Assembly: GCF_018408705.1 (NCBI RefSeq)
Contig: NZ_AP023420.1
Location: forward strand, 1,302,001 to 1,366,000
Source of the DNA: Pusillibacter faecalis
GTDB taxonomy: Bacteria > Bacillota > Clostridia > Oscillospirales > Oscillospiraceae
Direction: 5' to 3'
DNA: 64,000 nucleotides
Both the position numbers and the translations under genes were made by a program. The notes beneath the pieces are model-generated. The model had not been told where the DNA came from. It saw only the letters and a program-made list of their open reading frames with translations, and ran no database searches. Shown piece after piece: positions 52,118 through 61,290 of this stretch (its first letter is position 1; the number at the start of each line of letters is the position of its first letter).

Positions 52118-54268
52118 ATGTCAACCATCATCACAAAAAGACAGTTCCCCAACTACCGCAAGTACGAGATGGAGCTGGCCGGACGCCCCCTGTTTTTAGA
52201 GGTGGGCAAGCTGGCGGAGCTGGCCAACGCCGCCGTCATGGTGGGCTACGGCGACACCCGGGTTCTGGTGTGCGCCACCGCCTCTCCCCGTCCCCGGGAC
52301 GGCATCGACTTCTTCCCTCTGAGCGTGGACTTTGAGGAGAAGATGTATGCTGTGGGCCGCATCCCCGGCTCCTTCAACCGCAGGGAGGGCCGTCCCGGCG
52401 AAAAGGGCATCCTGACCAGCCGCGTCATCGACCGCCCCATCCGCCCCCTCTTCCCCTATGACTTCCGCAACGACGTCTCCATCATGGCCACTGTCATGAG
52501 CGTGGACCACGACTGCTCCCCCGAGATCGCCGCCCTGATCGGCACCTCCGCCGCCCTGGCCATCTCCGACATCCCCTGGAACGGCCCCGTGGGCGCTTTG
52601 AAGGTGGGCCTTGTGGACGGCAAACTGGTCCTGAACCCCGACGCCGAGCAGCGCAAGGTCTCCGATCTGGACGTGACCGTGGTCTCCACCGGCAAGAAGG
52701 TGGTCATGATCGAGGCCGGCGCCAACGAGGTGGACAACGACACCATGTTCAACGCCATCCAGCTGGCCCATGAGGAGAACCAGAAGCAGATCGCTCTGAT
52801 CAACCAGATGGTTAGTGAGATCGGCAAGCCCAAGTTCGACTACCCCCACGCCGACTTTGACCAGGCCCTCTTCGACCGCATCGTGGCCGACTTTATGGAC
52901 GAGGCCAAGGCCGCCATGGACACCGACGACAAGAACATCCGGGAGTCCCGCTGGAACGCCATGATCGAGAAGTGGCACGAGGCCTACCTGGAGGAGTTCC
53001 CCAACATGGACCAGTACCTGGACGAGATCACCTACAAGTTCCAGAAGAAGATCGTCAAGGCCTGGCTGCTGGAGGGCCACCGGGTGGACGGCCGCGCCAA
53101 GAACGAGATCCGACCCTTGGGCGCTGAGGTGGGCGTGCTGCCCCGGGTCCACGGCTCCGGCCTCTTCACCCGCGGCCAGACCCAGGTCCTCTCCGCCTGC
53201 ACCCTGGACACCCTCTCCGCCAACCAGAAGCTGGACACCATCTGGGAGGAGACGGAGAAGCGCTATATGCACCACTACAACTTCCCCGGCTACTCCGTGG
53301 GCGAGGCCAAGCCTGCCCGCTCGCCGGGGCGGCGTGAGATCGGCCACGGCGCGCTGGCCGAGCGGGCCCTGCTGCCCGTGATCCCCTCTGTGGAGGAGTT
53401 CCCCTACGCCATCCGCGTGGTCTCTGAGGTGGTCTCCTCCAACGGCTCCACCTCCCAGGGCTCCATCTGCGGCTCCACCCTGGCGCTGATGGACGCCGGC
53501 GTGCCCATCAAGGCCCCTGTGGCCGGCATCTCCTGCGGCCTCATCCAGGACGACGACGGCGCCTTCACCACCTTCATCGACATCCAGGGTGTGGAGGACT
53601 TCCACGGCGAGATGGACTTCAAGGTGGCCGGCACCAAGAAGGGCATCACCGCCATCCAGATGGACCTGAAGAACGACGGCCTCACCATGGCCATCATCCG
53701 GGAGGCCCTGGACACCACCTACGACGCCCGCTGCGAGATCCTGGATCAGATCATGCTGCCGGTCATCGCCGAGCCCCGCAAGGAGGTCAGCCGCTACGCC
53801 CCCAAGATGATCACCATGCACATTGATCCCGACAAGATCCGGGACGTCATCGGCAAGGGCGGCAGCGTGATCCAGAAGATCGTGGCCGACACCGGCGCCA
53901 AGATCGACATCAACGACGACGGCTCCATCTTCATCGCCTCTGCCGACGCCGCCGGCTGCGACGCCGCCAAGAAGTGCATTGACGACATCGTGTTCGTCCC
54001 CGAGATCGGCAAGCTCTACTATGGCCGCGTGGTGCGCCTGATGACCTTCGGCGCCTTTGTGGAGCTGGCTCCCGGCAAGGACGGTCTGGTTCACATCTCC
54101 AAGCTGGCCGACCACCGGATCGAGAAGGTGGAGGATGCCTGCAAGATCGGCGACATGATGTGGGTGAAGGTCACAGACATCGACGAAAAGGGCCGGGTAA
54201 ACCTCTCCCACAAGGACGCCATGAAGGAAATTGCGGCCAAGGAGGCCGCCGGCGAGCGGATTAAGTAA
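52118..54268 (+). CDS. pnp: Polyribonucleotide nucleotidyltransferase (PNPase)
   Basis: 716 residues, normal length. Two RNase PH cores (GRPLFLEVGKLAELANAAVMV; GSGLFTRGQTQVLSACTL), helical linker, KH domain (IDPDKIRDVIGKGGSVIQKI) and S1 domain (GRVVRLMTFGAFVELAPGKDGLVHIS). It degrades mRNA 3' to 5' with phosphate. Start at 52118 chosen for AAAGGAGA; the frame is open further upstream. Strong codon bias indicates high expression. Confidence 0.96.
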   Translation: MSTIITKRQFPNYRKYEMELAGRPLFLEVGKLAELANAAVMVGYGDTRVLVCATASPRPRDGIDFFPLSVDFEEKMYAVGRIPGSFNRREGRPGEKGILTSRVIDRPIRPLFPYDFRNDVSIMATVMSVDHDCSPEIAALIGTSAALAISDIPWNGPVGALKVGLVDGKLVLNPDAEQRKVSDLDVTVVSTGKKVVMIEAGANEVDNDTMFNAIQLAHEENQKQIALINQMVSEIGKPKFDYPHADFDQALFDRIVADFMDEAKAAMDTDDKNIRESRWNAMIEKWHEAYLEEFPNMDQYLDEITYKFQKKIVKAWLLEGHRVDGRAKNEIRPLGAEVGVLPRVHGSGLFTRGQTQVLSACTLDTLSANQKLDTIWEETEKRYMHHYNFPGYSVGEAKPARSPGRREIGHGALAERALLPVIPSVEEFPYAIRVVSEVVSSNGSTSQGSICGSTLALMDAGVPIKAPVAGISCGLIQDDDGAFTTFIDIQGVEDFHGEMDFKVAGTKKGITAIQMDLKNDGLTMAIIREALDTTYDARCEILDQIMLPVIAEPRKEVSRYAPKMITMHIDPDKIRDVIGKGGSVIQKIVADTGAKIDINDDGSIFIASADAAGCDAAKKCIDDIVFVPEIGKLYYGRVVRLMTFGAFVELAPGKDGLVHISKLADHRIEKVEDACKIGDMMWVKVTDIDEKGRVNLSHKDAMKEIAAKEAAGERIK

Positions 54269-54290
54269 CTCCCGCCTTTTATAGAAGCAA

Positions 54291-54328
54291 GGGAGTCGGA
54301 GGCCCGCAGAGGCCTCCGGCTCCCTTTT
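54291..54328 (+). terminator. Terminator of pnp
   Basis: GGGAGTCGGAGGCC (54291-54304) pairs with GGCCTCCGGCTCCC (54311-54324), then TTTT. Confidence 0.85.
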
Positions 54329-54362
54329 CTCCTTGCGGAAATTTCACCTAACGTGAAAAAAG

Positions 54363-54395
54363 AATCCGGCGGAATCGCTTCCGCCGGATTTTTAC
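54363..54395 (-). terminator. Terminator of the SLH gene
   Basis: AATCCGGCGGAA-TCGC-TTCCGCCGGATT (54363-54390), with T-runs on both sides. Lies just after the SLH stop. Confidence 0.85.
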
Positions 54396-54397
54396 AC

Positions 54398-55384
54398 TTA
54401 TTCAGCTGGAGTCTCAGCCTGCTCAGCCTGGGCGGCGCGATACAGGAAGGTCGCAATCTGGCCCCGGGTACAGGTGGCCTCCGGACCGAAGGTCGTTTCA
54501 GTGGTGCCGTTGGTAATCCCCTGGGCAACGGCCCAGACCACCGCCTGTGCATACGGTGCATCCTCTGCCACATCTGTAAAGGCAGCGCTGGTCTCCACCT
54601 CCGGAGAACCGGCAATTTTCCAGAGATATGTCACCGCATCCGCGCGGGTACAGCCGGAGTGAATGTCCTCGTTGCCCAGCAAATTCTCTGCGACTGCCCA
54701 GCGGGTGGCGTACAGTGTCTCCTTGGCAGCCTCATCGCCTGCATCCGGACTGCCTTCCGCACGCCACAGGAAGGTCAGAATATGAATGTGGGAGCAGGTG
54801 GTTCCCGGCCGGAAAGTCCCGTCCTCATAGCCTTGGGTGATTCCCTGTTCCACCGCCCACAAAATGGCATCATGATAGGGAGAGGTCTCCGCCACGTCCG
54901 TAAAGGGATTGACGGGCTTCTCGGGCTCCACGGGAGTCTCCTCCTCACCAGCAGGCAGAGCGTTGTAGGTGGCGCCCTCGGCCACCACCACGGCCTCCTC
55001 GGCGTCGCTGACCAGCTTGCCGGTCTTGGCCTCAGAGTTGTCCACAATAGTCAGGGTGTAGCCCTCCTGGACCTCAAAGACGGCGGAATCCTTGGCGCCG
55101 GTCAGGGTATAGCCGTTCAGGTCCACAGTCACATTGTGAGAGGCCACCGTCACAGTCTTGTCATCAACCTTGCTCTCACCCAGTACCACAGCGGCAGTCA
55201 GAGCCACGTCGCCGCTCAGCGCCACGGTTACGGGCTTGTCCTCTTTTTCGGACAAAATTGCATCCAACACGGTCTCATAGGCCTTGTCACCTACCGTGAC
55301 CTTCTCTTCCGCCGCCGCAGCAGGCACCGTCAGTCCCAGGCACAGAACCAGGACCAGCAACCAAGATGTAATCTGCTTTTTCAT
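54398..55384 (-). CDS. Secreted S-layer homology (SLH) protein
   Basis: 328 residues. Signal peptide MKKQITSWLLVLVLCLGLTVPAAAAEE. Residues ~25-160 are beta-rich (pectin-lyase-like repeats such as VTVDLNGYTLTGAKDSAVFEV). A proline/glutamate linker (ETPVEPEKPVNP) leads to three SLH repeats: FTDVAETSPYHDAILWAVEQGITQGYEDGTF, a degenerate second, and FTDVAEDAPYAQAVVWAVAQGITNGTTETTF. SLH units bind pyruvylated wall polymer. AAAAGGAG precedes the ATG at 55384; the frame extends to 55480 without a site. Confidence 0.9.
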   Translation of the reverse strand: MKKQITSWLLVLVLCLGLTVPAAAAEEKVTVGDKAYETVLDAILSEKEDKPVTVALSGDVALTAAVVLGESKVDDKTVTVASHNVTVDLNGYTLTGAKDSAVFEVQEGYTLTIVDNSEAKTGKLVSDAEEAVVVAEGATYNALPAGEEETPVEPEKPVNPFTDVAETSPYHDAILWAVEQGITQGYEDGTFRPGTTCSHIHILTFLWRAEGSPDAGDEAAKETLYATRWAVAENLLGNEDIHSGCTRADAVTYLWKIAGSPEVETSAAFTDVAEDAPYAQAVVWAVAQGITNGTTETTFGPEATCTRGQIATFLYRAAQAEQAETPAE

Positions 55385-55788
55385 CGTCTTTTCTCCTTTT
55401 GTCTCAATCGTGGCCCCGTCCGGCTGAAACGCCTTCCAGGTCCCCTTCTCCACCGGGCTTGAAAATTTGAGCTTCCCCACCTATAATGAGGGAGACATCC
55501 GGTGAATATCAGGGTAATTTTAGCGAATTTCCCTTATGATTACAAGAGTATTCTGCATGCGCCTGTGGCGGCGGCTGCCAATCTCTGACAGTTACCGCCC
55601 CCGTCGCGGCACTGGCAAAAAGGGTATTACCCTTGGGCGGCAAGACTCCCATTGTCCTGAGCCCCGGACCCGCTGTTCGATGCAGCAGGCTGTCATCTTG
55701 GCATTTTATCAATTAATTTTAACGGTTTCTTAACGCAAGGCTTTCTGTTTGATCAGTCGGCCTGCTCTTAAAGTAAGGAGGGGTTCCC
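55385..55788. other. Intergenic region between divergent SLH and GNAT genes
   Basis: About 400 bp, no gene seen. AT-rich patches near 55500 and 55700 probably hold promoters in both directions, but no -35/-10 pair stands out. Confidence 0.4.
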
Positions 55789-56250
55789 ATGAGGATTCGT
55801 TCCTGCGGCCCGGCAGACCTGCCGGTGCTCCTGGAAATATTTTATCAATCTGTTCATCTGGCCTGCACCGGCGAGTACACCCCTGCCCAGCTGGATGCCT
55901 GGGCGCCGGCTGAACCGGATTTCGCCTCCTGGGGAGACAGCCTGCGCCGGGAAATCTTTCTGACTGCTGAAGAAAACGGCTCCCTGTTGGGTTTTGCCGC
56001 TTTGGAAGAGGATTATCTGGATTTGTTGTATGTCCGGCCGGATCACCTGCGCCGCGGGATTGCCTCTGCATTGTGCGGCGCGCTGGAACACCGCTGCCCG
56101 GAAACACGCATCTATGTCCACGCCTCCAAGACCGCCCGCCCCTTCTTTGAGGCCCGGGGTTACCGGGTTGTGCGGCCGCAGCAGGTGGAGCGCCGGGGGC
56201 AGGTGCTGACGAATTTTGCCATGGAAAAGGAGTTGATTGGATGGACGTGA
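55789..56250 (+). CDS. GNAT acetyltransferase upstream of mnmE
   Basis: 153 residues. IRSCGPADLPVLLEIFYQSVH opens the GNAT fold. LLYVRPDHLRRGIASALCGALEH is the acetyl-CoA loop (RRGIAS). ARPFFEARGYRVVRPQQVERRGQVLTNFAMEKEL is the C-terminal part, close to YafP-like proteins. AAGGAGGGG precedes the ATG. It overlaps mnmE by 10 bp. Substrate unknown. Confidence 0.88.
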   Translation: MRIRSCGPADLPVLLEIFYQSVHLACTGEYTPAQLDAWAPAEPDFASWGDSLRREIFLTAEENGSLLGFAALEEDYLDLLYVRPDHLRRGIASALCGALEHRCPETRIYVHASKTARPFFEARGYRVVRPQQVERRGQVLTNFAMEKELIGWT

Positions 56251-57629
56251 TCGCCGCAATTGCAACCGGCGGCGCCCCCACCGCCATCGGGATTGTCCGG
56301 GTCTCCGGGCCGGGGTGTTTTTCCCTGTGCGGCCGGGTGTTCCGCGCCGCCAATGGACGAACACTGGAGGAACAGGAGCCCCGGCGCATGGTGCTGGGGG
56401 ATGTGCTGGACGAGCAGGGCCGCCGCTTGGACCAGGGGCTGGCCGTGTGTTTCCCCGGCCCCGGCAGCTTTACCGGCGAGGACTGCGCCGAGTTTCACTG
56501 CCATGGCTCCCCGGTGGTGCTGCGGGAGCTGCTCTGCGCCCTCTTTGCCGCCGGCGCGCGGCAGGCTCGGGCTGGAGAATTTACCAGGCGGGCCTTTTTA
56601 AACGGGCGGCTGGACCTGACGGAGGCGGAGGCCGTCATCGACCTGATTGACGCCCAGACCGCTACCGCGGCCCGCAATGCCGCCGCCCAGCTGGAGGGCG
56701 GTCTCCGCCGGGTGCTGGAACCCATCCAGGAGTCCCTGCTGGAGATTACCTCCCGGTTTTACGCGGTGGTGGACTATCCGGACGAGGACATCGAGGACAT
56801 TCACCCCGAGGAGATCTCCACCGCCCTTCAAAGCGCTGGCGCCGCCCTGGACCGCCTGCTGGACGGCTGCCGGCGGGGCCGGGTTTTGAAATCCGGCGTA
56901 CGCGCCGCCATTATTGGCCGCCCCAACGCGGGAAAGAGCTCCCTGCTCAATGCCCTGGCAGGCTGCGACCGGGCGATTGTCACCGACATCCCTGGCACCA
57001 CCCGGGACACAGTGGAGGAATCCGTCCTCTGCGGCGGAGTACTGCTGCGGCTGGCGGACACCGCCGGCATTCATGACACCCAGGACCCGGTGGAGCGTCT
57101 GGGTGTGGACCGCAGCCGCCGGGCGATGGCTGCCGCCGACCTGGTGCTGGCCGTGGTGGATGGCTCCGACACGACGAAGGAGGACACCCGGCTGATGGCG
57201 GAGGTCTCCCGGTGCGAAAGTCCCTGGATCTTAATTTTTTCCAAAAAAGACCTGTGCCCAGGGCCTGCCTGCGTCACGGCTATGGACAGCACTGGCGCGC
57301 CCATGGCGCCTCCCGCCTCTGTGGTGGCCTTGTCCTCCGTCACGGGGGAGGGACTCTCTGATCTGGAAAACGCCGTGGCGGCGCTCTTTCCCGCTGGGGA
57401 CCCCGGCGAGGCCGGTTCCCTGCTGACCGACCAGCGCCAGGAGGAGGCCGCCGGCCGGGCAAGGGCCGCCGTGGGGCGGGCCATGGCAGCCCTTGCCGGC
57501 GGGCTGACCCCAGACGCCGTCCTCACCGACGCGGAGGAGGCTCTGGACGCCTTGGGCGAGCTGACCGGGCGAACCGCCCGGGAGGAGATCGTCTCCCGCA
57601 TCTTTTCCAGGTTCTGTGTTGGAAAATAG
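56241..57629 (+). CDS. mnmE: tRNA modification GTPase MnmE
   Basis: 462 residues. N-terminal folate-binding domain (TAIGIVRVSGPGCFSL), helical domain, inserted GTPase with G1 GRPNAGKSS, G3 DTAGIHD, G4-region FSKKDLC, and the C-terminal CVGK that supplies the catalytic Cys. It makes cmnm5U34 in tRNA with MnmG, whose gene is not in the window. Start at 56241 overlaps the GNAT gene; AAAAGGAG serves as site. Often near the origin of replication. Confidence 0.96.
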   Translation: MDVIAAIATGGAPTAIGIVRVSGPGCFSLCGRVFRAANGRTLEEQEPRRMVLGDVLDEQGRRLDQGLAVCFPGPGSFTGEDCAEFHCHGSPVVLRELLCALFAAGARQARAGEFTRRAFLNGRLDLTEAEAVIDLIDAQTATAARNAAAQLEGGLRRVLEPIQESLLEITSRFYAVVDYPDEDIEDIHPEEISTALQSAGAALDRLLDGCRRGRVLKSGVRAAIIGRPNAGKSSLLNALAGCDRAIVTDIPGTTRDTVEESVLCGGVLLRLADTAGIHDTQDPVERLGVDRSRRAMAAADLVLAVVDGSDTTKEDTRLMAEVSRCESPWILIFSKKDLCPGPACVTAMDSTGAPMAPPASVVALSSVTGEGLSDLENAVAALFPAGDPGEAGSLLTDQRQEEAAGRARAAVGRAMAALAGGLTPDAVLTDAEEALDALGELTGRTAREEIVSRIFSRFCVGK

Positions 57630-57662
57630 CAAAATTATAGTTATCATTCTCGCAAAACACGG

Positions 57663-57691
57663 TTTACAAAATCACATTTCAGTGGTAAACT
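57663..57691 (+). promoter_or_regulatory. Promoter before the DUF1836 gene
   Basis: TTTACA (57663-57668) and TAAACT (57686-57691), 17 bp apart, 34 bp before the ATG. Confidence 0.65.
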
Positions 57692-57725
57692 GCTGGTATT
57701 AAGTTTTATGAGGAAGGAGGCGCCC

Positions 57726-58268
57726 ATGTCAGATTTAACGGAGCTACGGGAGCGGCTGCGCCAGCAGCGCCCGGTGGACTGGGAGCAGCTGCCGGACTTT
57801 CCCCTGTATATGGATCAGGTCCTCAGCTATATGGACCGGCAGGTGATCCGGTTCAGCGAAGAGGACTCTCTCACGGCCGCCATGGTCAACAACTACACGA
57901 AAAGCGGTCTTGTCCCCAGAGCCGAAGGCAAGAAATACCACCGAACTCATCTTGCCTATCTCACCGCCATCTGCGTGCTCAAGCACGTGATGTCCACCCG
58001 GGATATGGATCTTTTGATCCGGGAGGAGCTTCAGGGTGAGCGCCCGATTCAAGACGGCTACGCCGCCTTCTGCGCGAGCTTGGACAAGGCCCTGCGCATC
58101 ACCGCCGACGAGATGGCCGCCCGGGGCGGGGAGACCTCCCTGGCGGATGACGCCATCCACTTTGCCCTGCTGAGCTATGCCGCGGGCGTTGCCAGCAGCC
58201 GGTATGTCGCCCTACTGCGTCAGCAGAAGGACGCGGAGGCGAAAAAAACGAAAAAGGAGCGCGAGTGA
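57726..58268 (+). CDS. DUF1836 protein, helix-turn-helix-like
   Basis: 180 residues, cytoplasmic. LTAAMVNNYTKSGLVPRAEGKKYHRTHLAYLTAICVLK is the conserved DUF1836 core, which looks like a winged-helix MerR-type DNA-binding region. C-terminal half is helical and acidic, ending in a Lys-rich tail. AGGAAGGAGG precedes the ATG at 57726; the in-frame ATG at 57708 contains that site. Coupled to the DegV gene by 1 bp. Function unknown. Confidence 0.8.
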   Translation: MSDLTELRERLRQQRPVDWEQLPDFPLYMDQVLSYMDRQVIRFSEEDSLTAAMVNNYTKSGLVPRAEGKKYHRTHLAYLTAICVLKHVMSTRDMDLLIREELQGERPIQDGYAAFCASLDKALRITADEMAARGGETSLADDAIHFALLSYAAGVASSRYVALLRQQKDAEAKKTKKERE

Positions 58269-58269
58269 T

Positions 58270-59142
58270 ATGCGGGATTTTGTTTTGATGACGGACAGCT
58301 GCTGCGACATGGCGCCGCAGATGGCTGAAGAGCTGGGGCTGATTGTCCTGCCGCTGAGCCTGGAGCTGGGCGGCGCCACCTACCATAACTATCTGGACGG
58401 CCGGGAAATCGGTTTTTCCGATTTCTACAGCCGCATCCGCTCCGGCGAGACCGCTACCACCTCTGCCATCAGCGTGGGTACGTTTGAAGAGGCCATGCGC
58501 CCGGTGCTGGAGAGCGGGAGGGATATTCTGTGCCTGAGCTTCTCCTCCGCCCTCTCCACCACCTATCAGTCCGCGGTCATTGCCGCCGGGGAGATGCGCG
58601 AGGCCTTTCCCGAAGCCAAGGTCCATGTGGTGGACACCCTGTGCGCCTCTCTGGGACAGGGGCTGCTGGTATACCTGTGCGCCCTGCAAAAGCAGGCAGG
58701 AAAATCTCTGGAGGAACTGCGGGATTACGCCGAAAATACCAAGGGACGCATCTGCCACTGGTTTACGGTGGATGATCTCAACCACCTCAAGCGGGGCGGA
58801 CGGGTCAGCGCCGCCACGGCGCTCTTTGGCACCATGCTCTCCATCAAGCCCGTGCTCCACGTGGACGATCAGGGCCGGTTGATTCCCGTCAGCAAGGCCC
58901 GGGGCCGGCGGGCCTCCCTGCTGGCGCTGGTGGACCGGATGGAGGAAACCGCTGTGGAGCCCGGAAAACAGACGATCTTCATCTCCCACGGGGACTGCCT
59001 GGAGGACGCAGAATTCGTGGCCGGGGAGATCCGCCGCCGCTTCGGTACGGAGGATATCCGGATCAATTATGTGGGGCCGGTCATCGGCAACCACTCCGGC
59101 CCCGGCACCATGGCCCTTTTCTTTGTCGGCACGGAGCGGTAA
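58270..59142 (+). CDS. DegV-family fatty-acid-binding protein
   Basis: 290 residues. LMTDSCCDMAPQMAEELGL opens the DegV fold. TTSAISVGTFEEAM and the SSALSTTYQSA loop bind the fatty-acid carboxylate, and VDDLNHLKRGGRVSAATALFG is the helical gate. DegV/FakB proteins present fatty acids to FakA kinase; no FakA gene is adjacent. The frame extends to 58177, but the ATG at 58270 matches the fold and lies 1 bp after the DUF1836 stop. Confidence 0.92.
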   Translation: MRDFVLMTDSCCDMAPQMAEELGLIVLPLSLELGGATYHNYLDGREIGFSDFYSRIRSGETATTSAISVGTFEEAMRPVLESGRDILCLSFSSALSTTYQSAVIAAGEMREAFPEAKVHVVDTLCASLGQGLLVYLCALQKQAGKSLEELRDYAENTKGRICHWFTVDDLNHLKRGGRVSAATALFGTMLSIKPVLHVDDQGRLIPVSKARGRRASLLALVDRMEETAVEPGKQTIFISHGDCLEDAEFVAGEIRRRFGTEDIRINYVGPVIGNHSGPGTMALFFVGTER

Positions 59143-59199
59143 GCCGCCCCGCGGGGACGTCCATCCCACCGGCATTCCTTTTCACATATCAAATGAGCG

Positions 59200-59230
59200 G
59201 GCGGCGGCGGATGCCGCCGCCGATCTTTTT
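59200..59230 (+). terminator. Terminator before prmA
   Basis: GGCGGCGGC-GGAT-GCCGCCGCC (59200-59221) then GATCTTTTT, ending 4 bp before the prmA ribosome-binding site. Confidence 0.75.
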
Positions 59231-59247
59231 GTTAGGAGGTTCCATGT

Positions 59248-60219
59248 ATGCATTGGCTGGAACTGCACATTGACACCACCCACGACGGCCTGGACCCGGT
59301 CACGGCCCTGCTCTCTTCCCTGGGGATTGACAACGTGATGATTGACGACGAGGAGGAATTCCGCTCCTTTCTGGAGGAGACCCGCCCCCACTGGGATTAT
59401 GTGGACGAGGCGCTGGAGCGGGAGATGCGGGGCAAGTCCCGCGTGACCTTCTATCTTTTGGCTGGCGACGCCGGCTTGGCCAAGCTGGCGGAGGTCCGGA
59501 TCGCCCTACAGGAGCTGAAGGAGTCCCGCAGCGACTGCGGCACACTCCTGCTCACGCTGGAAAACGTCCAGGACGCGGACTGGGAGACCAGCTGGAAGCA
59601 GTACTATAAGCCCCTCCCCATCGGGGAGCGGCTGCTGGTGGTCCCCCAGTGGGAGGCGGAAAACCCGGAGGTCCAGGCGACCTCCGCCTGCCGAGTCCCT
59701 CTGATTTTGGACCCGGGATTGACGTTCGGCACGGGAAGCCACGCCACCACCCGGTTGTGCCTGACAGCGCTCGAGCGCCGTATTCAGGGCGGCGAACGGG
59801 TGCTGGATCTGGGCTGCGGCAGCGGCATTCTCTCCATTGCCGCGCTGCGGCTGGGCGCGGCCTCCGCCCTGGCAGTGGATATTGACGAGCAGTGCCTGAC
59901 CGTGGCCCGGGACAACGCCGCCCTCAACGGCATCGGGCCGGACACCTATACCGTCCGGGTGGGCGATCTTTTCACGGACGAGGGGTTCCGGGCGTCCCTT
60001 GGCGGCGGGTACGACATTCTGCTGGCCAATATTGTGGCGGACGTCATCATCGCGCTCGCACCCTTTGTGCGCTCCCTGCTGCGCCCGGGCGGACTGTTCC
60101 TCTGCTCCGGCATCATCGACACCCGTGCCGGCGAGGTGGCTGAGGCAATCCGGCAGTCGGGCCTGACTCTTTTGGAACAGCAGGAGGCCGACGGCTGGTG
60201 TGCCTATACCTGCCGCTGA
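59248..60219 (+). CDS. prmA: Ribosomal protein L11 methyltransferase
   Basis: 323 residues. N-terminal substrate domain (WLELHIDTTHDGLDPV), linker with GLTFGTGSHATTRLCL, and SAM-binding core VLDLGCGSGILSIAALRLGA and DIDEQCLTVARDNAALNG. Trimethylates L11. AGGAGG (59234-59239) precedes the ATG at 59248; another ATG at 59244 is out of frame. A terminator lies just before its ribosome-binding site, so it may have its own start or rely on read-through. Confidence 0.93.
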   Translation: MHWLELHIDTTHDGLDPVTALLSSLGIDNVMIDDEEEFRSFLEETRPHWDYVDEALEREMRGKSRVTFYLLAGDAGLAKLAEVRIALQELKESRSDCGTLLLTLENVQDADWETSWKQYYKPLPIGERLLVVPQWEAENPEVQATSACRVPLILDPGLTFGTGSHATTRLCLTALERRIQGGERVLDLGCGSGILSIAALRLGAASALAVDIDEQCLTVARDNAALNGIGPDTYTVRVGDLFTDEGFRASLGGGYDILLANIVADVIIALAPFVRSLLRPGGLFLCSGIIDTRAGEVAEAIRQSGLTLLEQQEADGWCAYTCR

Positions 60220-60245
60220 ACACTTCCCATCGGACCCGGTTTTTA

Positions 60246-60272
60246 CGCGCGGCATTTGCCGCGCGTTTTTTT
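60246..60272 (+). terminator. Terminator of prmA
   Basis: CGCGCGGCA-TT-TGCCGCGCG followed by seven T. Confidence 0.9.
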
Positions 60273-60354
60273 CACCGCCTCCTTCGACAGATTCCCCCCG
60301 ACTTTTTTTCAAAAGGCCTGTACAATGGTGGAAATTGGTAAAGGAGGCGGTCTC

Positions 60355-61146
60355 ATGGCCCAGACCTGGCAGGTGCTCCACCTGCCCCCTACGGCAATTC
60401 AGCCCAACCCCTGGCAGCCGCGGCGTTTTTTTGATTCGGAAGAGCTGGAATCCCTGGCGGATTCCATCCGGCGCCACGGTATCTTACAGCCCCTGACGGT
60501 GCGCCGCAGCGGGGAGGGCTGGGAGCTGGTGGCCGGAGAGCGCCGCCTGCGGGCGGCACAGATGGCGGGGCTGGAGACGGTACCCTGTGTGGAGCGGGAG
60601 GCGGACGAGAACGACTCCGCCCTGTTGGCGCTGGTGGAGAACTTACAGCGCCAGGACCTACATTATCTGGAGGAGGCTGCCGCCATCGCGGACTATCTCC
60701 TCCAAACCGGCGTCACCCAAGAGGAAGCCGCTGCCCGGCTGGGCCGGTCCCCCTCCGCGCTGGCCAACAAGCTGCGGCTGCTGCGGCTCTCTCCAGACTG
60801 CCGCCGTATGCTGGTGGAGCACGGCTTGTCCGAACGGCACGCCCGGTGTCTTTTGCGTTTGGAGGGCGAGGAAGACCGCATGTCCGCCCTCCGTTATATC
60901 GTGGACCACCAGCTGACCGTCGCTCAGGCGGAACAATATGTGGAGCGGCGGCTCATTGCCCTGCAGTCCACGCCGCCAGCACGGCGCAAGGCCTTTATTC
61001 TCAAAGACGTGCGGTTGTTTCTCAACAGCCTGGACCGGGGGCTGCGGCTGGTGCGGGAGGCGGGCGTGGACGCCCGGACAGAGCGGACGGACACAGAGGA
61101 CGCCATTTTTCTCACCATCCGTATTCCCAAGCAGCCGTCCTCCTGA
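60355..61146 (+). CDS. noc: ParB/Noc-like nucleoid occlusion protein
   Basis: 263 residues. ParB N-terminal CTPase domain: IQPNPWQPRRFFDSEELESLADSIRRHGILQPLTVRR, GWELVAGERRLRAAQMAG, ENDSALLALVENLQRQDL. Helix-turn-helix about 120-165 (VTQEEAAARLGRSPSALANKLRLLRL). Lone ParB without a ParA (Soj) beside it and the mnmE region upstream favour Noc over Spo0J; the two are not separable by motif here. Start 60355 follows AAAGGAGG. Confidence 0.85.
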   Translation: MAQTWQVLHLPPTAIQPNPWQPRRFFDSEELESLADSIRRHGILQPLTVRRSGEGWELVAGERRLRAAQMAGLETVPCVEREADENDSALLALVENLQRQDLHYLEEAAAIADYLLQTGVTQEEAAARLGRSPSALANKLRLLRLSPDCRRMLVEHGLSERHARCLLRLEGEEDRMSALRYIVDHQLTVAQAEQYVERRLIALQSTPPARRKAFILKDVRLFLNSLDRGLRLVREAGVDARTERTDTEDAIFLTIRIPKQPSS

Positions 61147-61290
61147 CCGCCAGCTGTCAAATCCTTCTATTTTTTCCGTTTTTTTATGGTTGTTACGGGA
61201 TTGTAATCACTTTTTTTCAAAATGCGTGTTAGAATAGGCTCACAGAGTTCTTGAGATGTGATTCTATCATGGAACAGCGGGAGGGGCTTC

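Noticed and set aside
52196..54211. 671-aa open frame opposite pnp
   Set aside because: Shadow of pnp with no motif.
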